Shown: positions 8,109 to 16,951 of the stretch, in pieces
Layout: each line of letters opens with the position of its first letter
Position numbering within the stretch: the first letter of the stretch is position 1
Source: CAVPFA01 sp963703655
GTDB lineage: Bacteria > Actinomycetota > Acidimicrobiia > Acidimicrobiales > Bog-793
Direction: 5' to 3'
Length of the DNA: 64,000 nucleotides
Assembly: GCA_963703655.1 (NCBI GenBank)
Contig: CAVPFA010000003.1
Coordinates: forward strand, 248,001 to 312,000
Made by a program: the position numbers and the translations under genes
Notes under the pieces: generated by a model
What the model saw: only the letters and a program-made list of their open reading frames with translations
Databases searched by the model: none
Told to the model about the DNA's origin: nothing

Positions 8109-9383
8109 TCACGGCTTCGCGTTCGCAGCGCGCCAGTCCCGCGAGGAGGGCCCGGCGCCGAGCAGTGAGGAGTAGATGTCGTCGAGCACCGCGCACATTC
8201 GCTCCGGCACGAACAGGCTTCGCACCAGGTCGCGGGCCTGCTCGCCCATCCGGGCAGCCTCCGCGGGGTGGTCGAGCAGCCACACCACGCCCGCGGCCAG
8301 GCCTTCGGGGTCGCCAGGGGCAGCCAGCAGCCCGGTCGCCCCGTGGGTCACAACATCCACGACACCGTCGACCGCCGTGGCCACGACCGGCCGGCCGGAG
8401 GCCATGGCCTCGGTGACCGAGCGGCCGACGCCCTCGTACAGTGAGCTCACCACGAAGACGTCGAAGGCCGACGCCAGGCGGGCGGCATCGCGGCGAAAGC
8501 CGGTGAAGAGGACCTCCACTCCGAGGCTTCGGGCGAGGTGGCGCATATCCGCCCCCAGCTCCCCACCGCCAACAACGACGAAACGCGTGCGCGGACGCAG
8601 GTCGGCCACGAGAGCGGCCATGCGTACGAAGTCCAGCGGAGCCTTCTGCGGGTCGAGGCGGCCGACCATGCCCACCACCCGGTCGCGTGGCGCGATGCCC
8701 AGGTCGGCTCGAGCTACGGAGTCCCGTTCGTAGGGTATGGCGTCGAGGTCAACGGCCGACGGCGCCACGTCGGTCCGACCAGGTGCGGCAACCCTCGCCA
8801 GAACCGCGTCGCGGGCGACGGTGGGTGACACCGCGACGAAGGCGTCGGTGAGCGGGCGGGTGATCCGTTCCAGGGCCGAGTACAGCCAGCGGCCGTGCGG
8901 CATCAGGTCGTGGAGCTGAGTTTCGACACCCGCACCCGTCCGCCACCACGGATCGCGGCCGTGCAGGGTGACTACGACTACCGGCGTCCCGCACACCCAG
9001 GCGGCCAGCCTGCCGAGGAGGCCCGCTTTCGCCTCGTGGACGTGGACGATGGCGAACCTCTCCACGCGGATCAGGCGGACGAGGCGGATGAAGGCGGCCG
9101 CGTCGCTGGCCGGCGAGACGTCACGGCGGAACTCCGGAACGCTCACGGTCCGTATCCCGGCCCGGTCGGCGCGCTCCCAGAGTGGTCCGCTGCCGCCGGC
9201 CGCTATCCAGACGTCGTAGCGGCTCGCGTCCATGCCCAACGCGGACACGAGCGTGTTGCCGCCCGCACCGTCCTCGAGCCGGGTGATCACGTGCAGGACC
9301 TTGACTCGGCGCCGCGGCGGATCGACCGGCAGCCGGCCGGGCTCCAGCACCGGTAGCGGGGCGGGCATCCAGCGACCGGTCAA
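8109..9383 (-). CDS. GT4 family glycosyltransferase
   Basis: A 424-residue GT-B fold enzyme that adds a sugar to the growing lipid-linked repeat unit on the cytosolic face. The N-terminal domain carries KVLHVITRLEDGAGGN with the glycine-rich acceptor loop. The C-terminal donor domain has GMVGRLDPQKAPLDF and the E-x7-E region VVSSLYEGVGRSVTEAMASG. The start may be TTG 9383, which overlaps the polymerase stop as TTGA, or the ATG at 9368; nothing essential lies between. A 67-base gap separates it from the next gene, one of the few gaps in this operon, and it holds the duplicated segment. Confidence 0.9.
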   Translation of the reverse strand: MTGRWMPAPLPVLEPGRLPVDPPRRRVKVLHVITRLEDGAGGNTLVSALGMDASRYDVWIAAGGSGPLWERADRAGIRTVSVPEFRRDVSPASDAAAFIRLVRLIRVERFAIVHVHEAKAGLLGRLAAWVCGTPVVVVTLHGRDPWWRTGAGVETQLHDLMPHGRWLYSALERITRPLTDAFVAVSPTVARDAVLARVAAPGRTDVAPSAVDLDAIPYERDSVARADLGIAPRDRVVGMVGRLDPQKAPLDFVRMAALVADLRPRTRFVVVGGGELGADMRHLARSLGVEVLFTGFRRDAARLASAFDVFVVSSLYEGVGRSVTEAMASGRPVVATAVDGVVDVVTHGATGLLAAPGDPEGLAAGVVWLLDHPAEAARMGEQARDLVRSLFVPERMCAVLDDIYSSLLGAGPSSRDWRAANAKP

Positions 9384-10711
9384 CTCGTCCCCCGGTCAGC
9401 GGCACTGCCGATCGCGACGGGTCGGCCCCATAGGGCCTGGCCGCGCAACATCGAGAACGCGGCGAGGACGCCGAGCAGGGTCCATGCGCTCCGGTCGTGC
9501 AGTATCTGGTGGGTGAAGCTGTACAGGGCCAGCGTTGCGAGCGCGCCGATGAGGAACTCAGGGGCGGGCAAGACGGTCGAAGGCGCCGAGCCGAGCCGGG
9601 GGAAGCGTTCGATCCGAGACGCCCGCAGGACGATCTCACCGACCAGCAGCAGCAGCCCGGCAAAGCCGAGGAGGCCTCGTTCGACCAGCGTCGCCGTCCA
9701 GTCGTCGTGTGCCTCCTTCGGGTACGGCGCCTGCTGCTGCTCGAGCGTGCTCTTCGTGGCGTTCGGCCCCAGGCCGAGCAGAGTGGAGGTGCGCCAGAGC
9801 TGCAGGGTCTCCTCGGTGATCGTCTGGCGTTCCCAGGCGCTCTGCTGCGCCCGGCCGATGGAGTTGCGCACCAGGGAGTCCTGACTGCTCTGCGCCCGTT
9901 CCACCACCTGGCCCCGGTGCATCACCTCATAGCCGCCTCCACCCACGACCGCAAAGAGGAGAATCAGCACCAACGCTGCCGCCCAGCCGAACCGCGCGGC
10001 GGCGCTCACGACGACAGCAAGCGCCAACCCGACGAGCAGCCCGCCGATCCCGGCGAGCGATCCGGTGAGAAGAAGATCGAAGATCAAACAGGCGATGACC
10101 GGCACTCGCCACCGCAGCTGCCGGGGGCAGCGTCCAGCCAGGATGACAAGGACGGTCAGGGCGAAGTAGAGGCCGGCACCGTTCTGCTCGCCGAGGGTGA
10201 AGCCCACCCGGGCCGAGCCGGCGGCCGTGATTCCGGAGGTGGCCACGGTGAACAGCGCAAAGGCGGCCCCCCAGATGCTGCCCGTCACGCACCAAGCGCG
10301 CAGGACGAACCCGGCCGAGGCCTCGCTTCGGCCCACGGTGGCCAACGTTGTGACCCAAGCGAGCAGGAACAGGTCGATGATGACGGCGATCAGGCCCTCT
10401 TTTGGGTAGTTGCCGAAGATCGCCGCGATGCATCCTGCGGCGACCATCGTGGCGACCCCGGCCGCATACGGAAACCTCAGTCGCTGACGAGTCTTCGCCG
10501 CCCACAGGAGGCTCGCTGCTATCGCGAAGAGTATGAACAGGTCGGCGGGCGCCGTATTGGACGGTCCCTGCGGGGTGAGCAGGGGCAGGCCCGCAATCGC
10601 GATCGCCACGGCCCACAGCGCGAGACGGTCGCCGGTGTCCGGCCGCGCCGGTTCGTCAGCCTTCCGGGAGCTCACCGGCCGGGAGCTCAGCGGTGTGGCG
10701 GCCGTGATCAT
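9380..10711 (-). CDS. Wzy-like O-antigen polymerase/ligase membrane protein
   Basis: A 443-residue protein with about ten membrane helices and a large non-membrane loop at roughly residues 270-350, containing WRTSTLLGLGPNATKSTL. This layout is typical of the Wzy_C/O-antigen ligase superfamily. Such proteins polymerise undecaprenyl-linked repeat units, or ligate glycans, at the outer face of the membrane. ATG 10711 overlaps the stop of the RtcB-like gene as ATGA. With the flippase and chain-length protein nearby, polymerase is the most economical reading. Confidence 0.82.
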   Translation of the reverse strand: MITAATPLSSRPVSSRKADEPARPDTGDRLALWAVAIAIAGLPLLTPQGPSNTAPADLFILFAIAASLLWAAKTRQRLRFPYAAGVATMVAAGCIAAIFGNYPKEGLIAVIIDLFLLAWVTTLATVGRSEASAGFVLRAWCVTGSIWGAAFALFTVATSGITAAGSARVGFTLGEQNGAGLYFALTVLVILAGRCPRQLRWRVPVIACLIFDLLLTGSLAGIGGLLVGLALAVVVSAAARFGWAAALVLILLFAVVGGGGYEVMHRGQVVERAQSSQDSLVRNSIGRAQQSAWERQTITEETLQLWRTSTLLGLGPNATKSTLEQQQAPYPKEAHDDWTATLVERGLLGFAGLLLLVGEIVLRASRIERFPRLGSAPSTVLPAPEFLIGALATLALYSFTHQILHDRSAWTLLGVLAAFSMLRGQALWGRPVAIGSAADRGTS

Positions 10712-12183
10712 CGCGTGCCAGCTCTCGCTGCGCGTCGAGCCGCGCTCGAATTCAGCACCGCGACGGGGCGCAGCCGGGCCACCGGTCGCACCAGCCCGTG
10801 CCGGGTCAGGATCGCCACCGCCTCGTCGATGCCGAGGTCGTCGAGTTGCTGCACGGCTGTGGGCTCGTGCTGGCCGTAGCGGAAGCGCAGAGTGGTCCGG
10901 CGCCGTTCGTCCGGCCCGGACAGGCCCGAGGCGGCAAACTGCTCGATGAGCGTACCCGCACCGTGGCAGGCGGAGTACAGACTCCGCTCGGCTCCCTCTG
11001 TCGCCACGCAGAGGTAGGAGGAAGTGCGATGCGTGCCGGGCACGAGGAGGGCCTGACCGACGGTGCCGAACGCCGTGCCCGGCGGCATCATGGACGCCGG
11101 GTAGGCGCGACAAGCGTTGTGCCGGTGGACGATGGCTCGCTGTCCGCCGATCCGCTCCTCATAGATGGAGTTGTGTGGTGAGTCGACCACCATCCGGACG
11201 TCGCGGGCGCCGAAGATCTTGCGGATGAGTCCGGACAGCGTGCCGTAGGTCGCGGTTCGGAAGGCGAAGCCGTAGTTCATCGCCGCGGCGTTCGCGAGCA
11301 GCACCCTCTCTCCCTCGGAACCCTCGACCGGGATGCTGGGACAGCCGTTGGTGAAGTAGAGGGCGAGCCTTTGCTGGAGCTGCGGCAGCGAACGGGCGGT
11401 GGCGAGGTGAGCGAGCGGCCGGCCGGCGGCCATGGTGAGCGCAAGCGGCTTCGACATCTTCTTGCGCCGGGCGAAGAGCCGCCCCACCTGGCCGGTCAGC
11501 TGCCCGCCTCCGGCGTGGTACTGGAGCGTCACTTGCCCGGCGGCCACTCCGAGGGCCTCGGCCGCCCGCGGGTCCAAGATCTCGTCCACCGTCTGGAGCT
11601 CGACGAAGTGGTTGCTCGGCCCGATCGTTCCGAACCTGAGGCGGGACACCTGGAACGACAGCGCCGGAAGCTCGCGCCGCAGCCGTCGCACGCCGCCGTA
11701 CGGTTCGAGGTCGAGGCACCCGCCCACCTCGACGCGCTCCAGCGCTTCTGGGTGGAGCCCGTACCGCTCGACGCCGAAGCGGGCTCCCTGTTCAGCGCAG
11801 CTGAGCACGTCTTGCACGGAAAGGTCCCGACGCAAGGTCGGCGGGTACGGGTAATGGCGCCGAACCTCGTCGAAGAAGCGCCCCAACGCGCCTTGGCTGG
11901 GAAGGTCCGTGTCGAGGGTGAGCAGCGCCATCCCGCAGTTGACCGAGGCGCTGGTGAACTCGGGTCGGATGGTCCCGAGCGTGGCGACGGCGATGCTCGA
12001 GGGCATCTCGAGGTCGTGCTTGTGGTGGAAGTCCGGCAGTACGACAGGGGCAGCAGCAAGGTCGATGTGGGACGTCGCGGTGTTCAGCGTCCTGAGCGCG
12101 TCCGAGTCCACGGGCGCGTTGAGGCTGTCGAAGACCCGTACCGGGACGCCCGCGATCTGCTCCGGCGTGTCGAACGCGCTCAC
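10708..12183 (-). CDS. divergent RtcB-family (RNA 3'-phosphate ligase fold) protein in a polysaccharide operon
   Basis: About 491 residues. The order of RtcB landmarks is preserved: PDFHHKHDLEMP, VNCGMALL with the metal Cys (about 83), GTIGPSNHFVELQ with Asn-His (191-192), LQYHAGGG (His 223), DSPHNSIYEE (His 337), VHRHNACRAYP, VPGTHRTSSYL and SACHGAG with the guanylation-type His (407). Three residues normal in ligases differ: the Asp three before the Cys is Ser, the Arg four after His 223 is Gly, and the Arg four after His 407 is Thr. RtcB normally joins RNA ends using GTP and Mn; whether this protein still does is doubtful. No archease gene is nearby. GTG 12183 overlaps the HprK-like stop as GTGA; GTG 12189 is an alternative. 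Confidence 0.82.
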   Translation of the reverse strand: MSAFDTPEQIAGVPVRVFDSLNAPVDSDALRTLNTATSHIDLAAAPVVLPDFHHKHDLEMPSSIAVATLGTIRPEFTSASVNCGMALLTLDTDLPSQGALGRFFDEVRRHYPYPPTLRRDLSVQDVLSCAEQGARFGVERYGLHPEALERVEVGGCLDLEPYGGVRRLRRELPALSFQVSRLRFGTIGPSNHFVELQTVDEILDPRAAEALGVAAGQVTLQYHAGGGQLTGQVGRLFARRKKMSKPLALTMAAGRPLAHLATARSLPQLQQRLALYFTNGCPSIPVEGSEGERVLLANAAAMNYGFAFRTATYGTLSGLIRKIFGARDVRMVVDSPHNSIYEERIGGQRAIVHRHNACRAYPASMMPPGTAFGTVGQALLVPGTHRTSSYLCVATEGAERSLYSACHGAGTLIEQFAASGLSGPDERRRTTLRFRYGQHEPTAVQQLDDLGIDEAVAILTRHGLVRPVARLRPVAVLNSSAARRAARAGTR

Positions 12184-13158
12184 GTCCACGCTTCAGCTCC
12201 TTTTGTGCTCAGGTGCCCGGCCAGCCGCTCTCCCTGCACCCTCGGCAGCTCCACGCGCAGGCATCGCAGACGATCGGCAAAGGCAGCGGCCGTCTCCGCA
12301 ACGGGCGGGTGCGGCGGACCGGCGCCGGTCCCGAGGGCCAGCAGCGCGTGTACTCCCCAGTAGCGCCGGAGCTCGCCGGCCGCGTACGTCGATGCGGTGA
12401 GGGCACGAGCCGCGACTTCAGGAGCGCACGGCTCGACTCGGTACCCGGCGCCGCGGGCGAGAACGACCAGTACGGTCGGATCCAGCACGGGTACCCGTCC
12501 CGACAGGTGCATGGCGCGCCGGCCGTGAAGTGCGCGCCGTCCCTGCCCCTGTTCGCTGCGCATCGGCTCGACCACCCCCCAGGCGCGGCATCCATCGCCG
12601 ACTGCGAGGTTGTCGCCGATCGCAGCACCTCCTGCCGCGATCTCCTCACTGACGAGGGTGGTCTTGCCGACCCCGCTCGCGCCGACCACCAGCGCCGCCC
12701 CCTGGCTTCCGGCACTCGAGCGCGGCCGCGTGAAGCGGCGCCCGCCCGCGAATCGAAGCGGCCCACAGTGCGGGGTACTGCAACAGCACTGCGGTTGTCA
12801 GCACCCGAGCCCGCCGGGGCAGCGCGAGCGCCGCCGCACGAGTCGGCCTGGGCGGGCGCCAGCGCAGCACCAGGTTCGGCACTGGGCCGTCCAGCCAGGC
12901 GTGCACGTCGAAACCCGACGTGGCCAGGTCCCGCATCACCACGTGACCGTCGCGGCACCAGGCGTCCCGGGCCAGGCGTGTCCACCCGGCAACCGGGAAA
13001 GGCTTATGCTCCCGCTCGAGACGGAGCCGGACGGTCGGGGAGTCCGGTGGGCCCGGGATGAAGCCCTCGTCGGCGCCTTCGACGATGAGCTCGGCAATCC
13101 GGCCTCGCGGACATTCGATCGCCAGCCGCTCGCCCGCCGTCGGCAGCAGTCCTTCCAT
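12180..13158 (-). pseudogene. HPr kinase-like P-loop protein, one frameshift
   Basis: Around 325 codons in two frames. The N-terminal part has LLPTAGERLAIECPRGRI and RGRAPLHAAALE; the C-terminal part has GASGVGKTTLVSEE (Walker A) and then DGCRAWGVVEPM. This layout fits the HprK-like proteins found beside PqqD- or glycan-related genes in actinobacteria rather than true HPr kinase. The frame changes at about 12711-12720. Removing one base there gives a smooth HAAALEAGSQGAALVV junction, and the total length is 3n+1, so one inserted base is likely. The ATG at 13158 has GAGG upstream and lies in a near-duplicate 24-bp repeat. The substrate is unknown; the neighbouring RtcB-like protein is a candidate partner by position. 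Confidence 0.72.
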
Positions 13159-13196
13159 TCGGCAACCTCACTGTCCTTCCATGCCGCAACCTCACC
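13149..13196. repeat. imperfect 24-bp tandem duplication of a translation start
   Basis: Copies lie at 13149-13172 and 13173-13196 and differ at only a few bases. Each carries a minus-strand GAGG ribosome binding site and an ATG (13158 and 13182). The upstream ATG opens a 4-codon minicistron (MEGQ) whose TGA overlaps the second GAGG. Confidence 0.75.
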
Positions 13197-13197
13197 C

Positions 13198-14274
13198 TCA
13201 GCCGATCGAAACGGCGCCGGCCGGCCCGCTCCCGGCCAGTGCGGCCATCGCCTCTCCGGACATCAAGGCCTTGTAATTGCTGTATCGGTCGTCGGTGTAG
13301 TTCGACACTGCGCCGAGCGCGATCGACGCCGCGATCTCGGCGACCCCCTCGGCCACAGTGCGCCGCGGGACAAACCCGATCGCTGAACGGATCCGCTCGA
13401 AGCAGACGCGGTAGTCAGCCTCCTGCGCCGTCGCGGGCGCGACGTGGACCTGCACATCCGGCACGGCCGCGCTGATGATCTCGGCGATCTCGAGCAGCGT
13501 GTGGTTCTGCTCGTCGCCACCTACGTTGAACACGCAGTTCCCGACCGTGGCACGAGGCGCCCGCAGGCACCGCAAAATGGCGTCGGCGGCGTCCCTCACG
13601 TGCACGAAAGGTCGCCACTGGGTGCCGCCGAAAATGGTGATCTCACCGGTCGCCACCGCCTGGGCGGTGAGCAAATTGACGACCAGGTCGAAGCGCTCGC
13701 GCTGCGACCGGCCGTAAAGGGTGCCGAAGCGCAGGACCGTGGGCGAGAAACCCACACTCGACTCGGCGAGCAGAAGCTGCTCGGTCTCCACCTTGCTGCG
13801 GGCATAGACCGAGATCGGCTCGAGGGGCGAGTCTTCATCGAGGAGGTCGGCGGATGCTCCGTACACGCTGCACGTCGACGCGAAGACGAACCGGTCGATG
13901 CACAGCCCCCGAGCGATGGCTGCCGCCCTCGCAGCGGCGTCCCGGTTGATCTCGAGCGTCAGCTGCTCGTCGATGTTGCAGGCGGGGTCGCCGACCAGGG
14001 CTCCCAGATGGACGACTGCGTCCGCGTATCGGAACGCCCGGACGGTCGAGGTGATGTCGCGTAGGTCACCGGGCACGAGCGAAAGGCCCGGCCGGTCGAG
14101 GAGGTGACGAATGCCGTCGTCGCCGTACAAGAGCGCGTCGAGGATGGTGACCTCGAGCCCCTCGTCGAGCAGCAACTCGACGAGGATCGAGCCAAGAAAC
14201 CCGGCGCCGCCGACGACGCAGACGTGCGAGGGCTGGCGCACCGGCGCCCCGCCGTCCATCGAAGCGCCGCTCAT
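13198..14274 (-). CDS. NAD-dependent nucleotide-sugar epimerase/dehydratase
   Basis: A 358-residue extended short-chain dehydrogenase. The Rossmann motif VGGAGFLGS lies at about residues 21-29, preceded by a 20-residue polar leader. FASTCSVYG and the catalytic SVYARSK (Tyr-x3-Lys) follow. It would change the configuration of, or dehydrate, a nucleotide-activated sugar for the operon's glycan. The exact reaction cannot be read. ATG 14274 overlaps the aminotransferase stop as ATGA, and a sugar 3- or 4-keto product of an epimerase-type enzyme is the usual substrate of that aminotransferase family. Confidence 0.88.
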   Translation of the reverse strand: MSGASMDGGAPVRQPSHVCVVGGAGFLGSILVELLLDEGLEVTILDALLYGDDGIRHLLDRPGLSLVPGDLRDITSTVRAFRYADAVVHLGALVGDPACNIDEQLTLEINRDAAARAAAIARGLCIDRFVFASTCSVYGASADLLDEDSPLEPISVYARSKVETEQLLLAESSVGFSPTVLRFGTLYGRSQRERFDLVVNLLTAQAVATGEITIFGGTQWRPFVHVRDAADAILRCLRAPRATVGNCVFNVGGDEQNHTLLEIAEIISAAVPDVQVHVAPATAQEADYRVCFERIRSAIGFVPRRTVAEGVAEIAASIALGAVSNYTDDRYSNYKALMSGEAMAALAGSGPAGAVSIG

Positions 14275-15539
14275 CGTGGCCGCCCTTGCTCGGTCCGGAC
14301 GGAGGCGACGGCGCTCGCCGCAGTCGTGCGCGGGCGTTGGCCGTTGGAGCGTCCGGACCGCCTGGCGCGCCGGGCCACGTCGGCGACGGCCTGGCAGACC
14401 CGGTCCACCTGCTCGTCGCGCAGCGAGGGGTAAAGAGGCAGGGACACGATTCGCCGACCCGCCGCGTCCGCCCCCGGGAACCGTTTCGGATCGACCCCCT
14501 CTCCCAGGCGCTCGCGCAGATAGGGCTGCTCGTGATTGGGAATGAAGTGCACCGAGCAGTCGATCCCCTGTTCGCTGAGCTTCGTTATCAACTCGTCGCG
14601 GGAGGCGCCGAACTCCGGCATGACCTGCACCACGTACAGGTGCCAAGCGTGGCCGCCATCGGCCGGACGGGCCGGCAGCTGCAGGCCTGGGATGCTCGCA
14701 AGACCGAGGTCATAGTGCGCCGCGATGGCGGCACGGCGCGCCTGGCTCTCGGGAAAATGCCGCAACTGGGCCCTCCCGATCGCCGCCTGCACGTCAGTCA
14801 TGTTCGCCTTGAGCCCTACGTCGTCGACGCTGTAGCGCCAGGCCGAGCCCGGCATTTGGCGCTGCCAGGCATCGCGGCTGATTCCGTGCAGGCGGCAGCG
14901 CCGCACGTACTCAGCCACATCGGCGATGTCGGTGGTGACCATGCCGCCCTCGCCGATGGCGAGGTTCTTCGTGGCGTAGAAGCTGAAACTGGTCGCGGCC
15001 GAGATCGCCCCGACCGTGCGGCCGCCTGCCACGGTGCCTGCGCCGTGCGCGGCGTCCTCCACCACCCGGTCCAGAGTCAGGTTCGCGGCGGAGGCCAGCT
15101 CTTCGACCGGGGCCGGCTGGCCGGCGAAGTGCAGCGCCATCATGGCAGCGGGCCTTCCGGCCCAGGCCACGGCGCGGGCAGTGGCCTCCGCGTCGGGCAT
15201 CGCCGTTCGTGGATCCGCGTCCACGAGCACAGGCCTCAGCCCGGCGTGCAGGATCGCGTTTATCGCGCCGCAGAACGTGATCGTCGGCACGAGCACCGGC
15301 GCTCCGGGCGGCAGGTGAAGCGATTTGAGGGAGAGTTCCAGCGCCGCGGTGCACGACGACACGGCGACGGCGTGCTCGGCGTGGACCCAGTGCGCGAACT
15401 CCTCTTCGAAAATGGCGACCTGCGGGCCGGACGTCAGCCAGTTCGAATTCAGGACCTTCGTGGCTGCCTCGACAGCCTCCTCGCACAACGTTGTCCGAGC
15501 GAACGGGATGTGCTCGGCCGACGCCCTCGCATGATTCAT
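14271..15539 (-). CDS. DegT/DnrJ/EryC1/StrS-family sugar aminotransferase
   Basis: A 422-residue PLP enzyme that aminates a keto-sugar nucleotide. Visible features are the NWLTSGPQVAIFEEEFA entry motif, VVEDAAHGAGT with the PLP-contacting Asp near residue 162, and SFYATKNLAIGEGGMV with the Schiff-base Lys near 191. It would supply the amino sugar that the PIG-L deacetylase or the FemAB-type enzyme may later act on (inference). ATG 15539 overlaps the chain-length protein stop as ATGA. Confidence 0.9.
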   Translation of the reverse strand: MNHARASAEHIPFARTTLCEEAVEAATKVLNSNWLTSGPQVAIFEEEFAHWVHAEHAVAVSSCTAALELSLKSLHLPPGAPVLVPTITFCGAINAILHAGLRPVLVDADPRTAMPDAEATARAVAWAGRPAAMMALHFAGQPAPVEELASAANLTLDRVVEDAAHGAGTVAGGRTVGAISAATSFSFYATKNLAIGEGGMVTTDIADVAEYVRRCRLHGISRDAWQRQMPGSAWRYSVDDVGLKANMTDVQAAIGRAQLRHFPESQARRAAIAAHYDLGLASIPGLQLPARPADGGHAWHLYVVQVMPEFGASRDELITKLSEQGIDCSVHFIPNHEQPYLRERLGEGVDPKRFPGADAAGRRIVSLPLYPSLRDEQVDRVCQAVADVARRARRSGRSNGQRPRTTAASAVASVRTEQGRPR

Positions 15540-16951
15540 TGTGAGTTCACCTCGCCTTGTTGGGAGAACGGGTGCCGCGGCACGAATCGAGCGAGCTCCT
15601 GCCACGTCCAAGCAGGGATGATCGGTTTCCGCGGCGGCGAATAGACAATGGCGCCGAGCAGGGTCCAGCCCGAGATTCGGGTGAGGTTCGTCACCGCGTT
15701 CAGGTCGGCGGCTTTCACCACCCTCGGAACGGCCACGACGAGGCCGATGCGGGGCGAGCTGTCGCCGTTCTGGTCGGCCCCGGACAAGGTGGCCTCCGCA
15801 CCGAGTGCCAGCTCCGCGCCGTTCTCCTGGGTCGACGCCAGCAAGTCGGTTGTCGCCAGGAAACTGCGCCGGCGCCGGCCGACCGCCGTGCTCGCTTGAG
15901 CGACGGAACGGTACGGTTCCTCGGCGCCGTACGACTCTGCCGACGGCTCCTTCGGCCGCGACCCGTTGAGGCTCAGGCGATGCAACGGGCCTTCCAGCAC
16001 CCGCATCCGAGCCTCGCGGCGCCCGTTGCGGTCGAGGTCGGCGAACGTCACCTCCTGCACGTCCTGGGAGTAGGCGGCGAGCTCGATGTAGCTCCCGGCA
16101 TCCGCCAGGGTGGCCGGTGTCCAGCTGTCGGGCAGCGAGCTCATGTCGCCGAGCAGCGGAGCACCCATCGCCTGGGAGATCGCCGCCGCGCCCACGAGGC
16201 TCGGCCGCACGACCTCTCGCACCGACGCGAGGGCGATGCCGACGACCAGGCCGAGAAGGCCGCCGAGCAGCCCGTCGACAAGGCCGCGCCCGGAGAGCGC
16301 CGAGGCCGACACAGCGTCGTCGAGCACCGTAGCCTTCGGCCCCTCCTGAGCTTCCAACGCGTCCCGCTGCGCGGCGATCTGCAACGCCTCGCCCTGCAAT
16401 GTCGTCAGGCGGACTTCCAGCTGAGTCAGCTGGACCCCTGTCGCCGTGCGCGTCTGGGCGCTCAGTTGACCGATCTGGGTATTAGTGGAGGCCTCCTGCT
16501 GGTCGAGCGCCCTGAGGGACGACGCCAGACCGCTCCCGTTCAGGGCTATACGGGTGTTCACCACGCCCCTGGCCAGCGCGTTCGCGAGCTTCACCGCCAC
16601 GCGTGGGTTCGGGTCCGTGACCGAGAGCGTGAGGACTCCGGAAATGCCGAGCGTCTGGACGTTTTCGGCGCCGGCGACCGCGGCTACGTTCCGGGCGACA
16701 CCAGCCTCGGAGATCGCTCGGGCGACGAGTTGCGGCCCGGTTGCGATGCCGCGTGCGGTGTCCGCCAGAACCGACGCCTCCTCGGCGCTCTGCGGATCCT
16801 GGGCACCGATGACGAATACGGCGCTCGCCTGGTACTGAGGCTTGTCGCCCAGACGAAGGGCGAACCCTCCGAGCACGCCGACGATGAGGACCGCCAGGAT
16901 CAGCCTCGCGTGCCGCCGTACAAGACGATCACCCAGTTCGCGCAATTCCAT
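15536..16951 (-). CDS. Wzz-type polysaccharide chain-length determinant (polysaccharide co-polymerase)
   Basis: A 471-residue membrane protein. A first helix at about residues 17-35 is followed by a long extracytoplasmic region with coiled-coil character (about 150-210) and a second glycine-rich helix (GLVDGLLGGLLGLVVGIALA, about 226-245). This is the PCP/Wzz topology. The cytoplasmic C-terminal part (about 225 residues) looks like a decayed BY-kinase-like domain: no Walker A motif is visible, yet segments such as RIGLVVAVPRVVKAADLN retain that fold's rhythm. It would control polymer length. The start overlaps the end of the upstream epimerase gene by 23 bases. Confidence 0.82.
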   Translation of the reverse strand: MELRELGDRLVRRHARLILAVLIVGVLGGFALRLGDKPQYQASAVFVIGAQDPQSAEEASVLADTARGIATGPQLVARAISEAGVARNVAAVAGAENVQTLGISGVLTLSVTDPNPRVAVKLANALARGVVNTRIALNGSGLASSLRALDQQEASTNTQIGQLSAQTRTATGVQLTQLEVRLTTLQGEALQIAAQRDALEAQEGPKATVLDDAVSASALSGRGLVDGLLGGLLGLVVGIALASVREVVRPSLVGAAAISQAMGAPLLGDMSSLPDSWTPATLADAGSYIELAAYSQDVQEVTFADLDRNGRREARMRVLEGPLHRLSLNGSRPKEPSAESYGAEEPYRSVAQASTAVGRRRRSFLATTDLLASTQENGAELALGAEATLSGADQNGDSSPRIGLVVAVPRVVKAADLNAVTNLTRISGWTLLGAIVYSPPRKPIIPAWTWQELARFVPRHPFSQQGEVNSQ

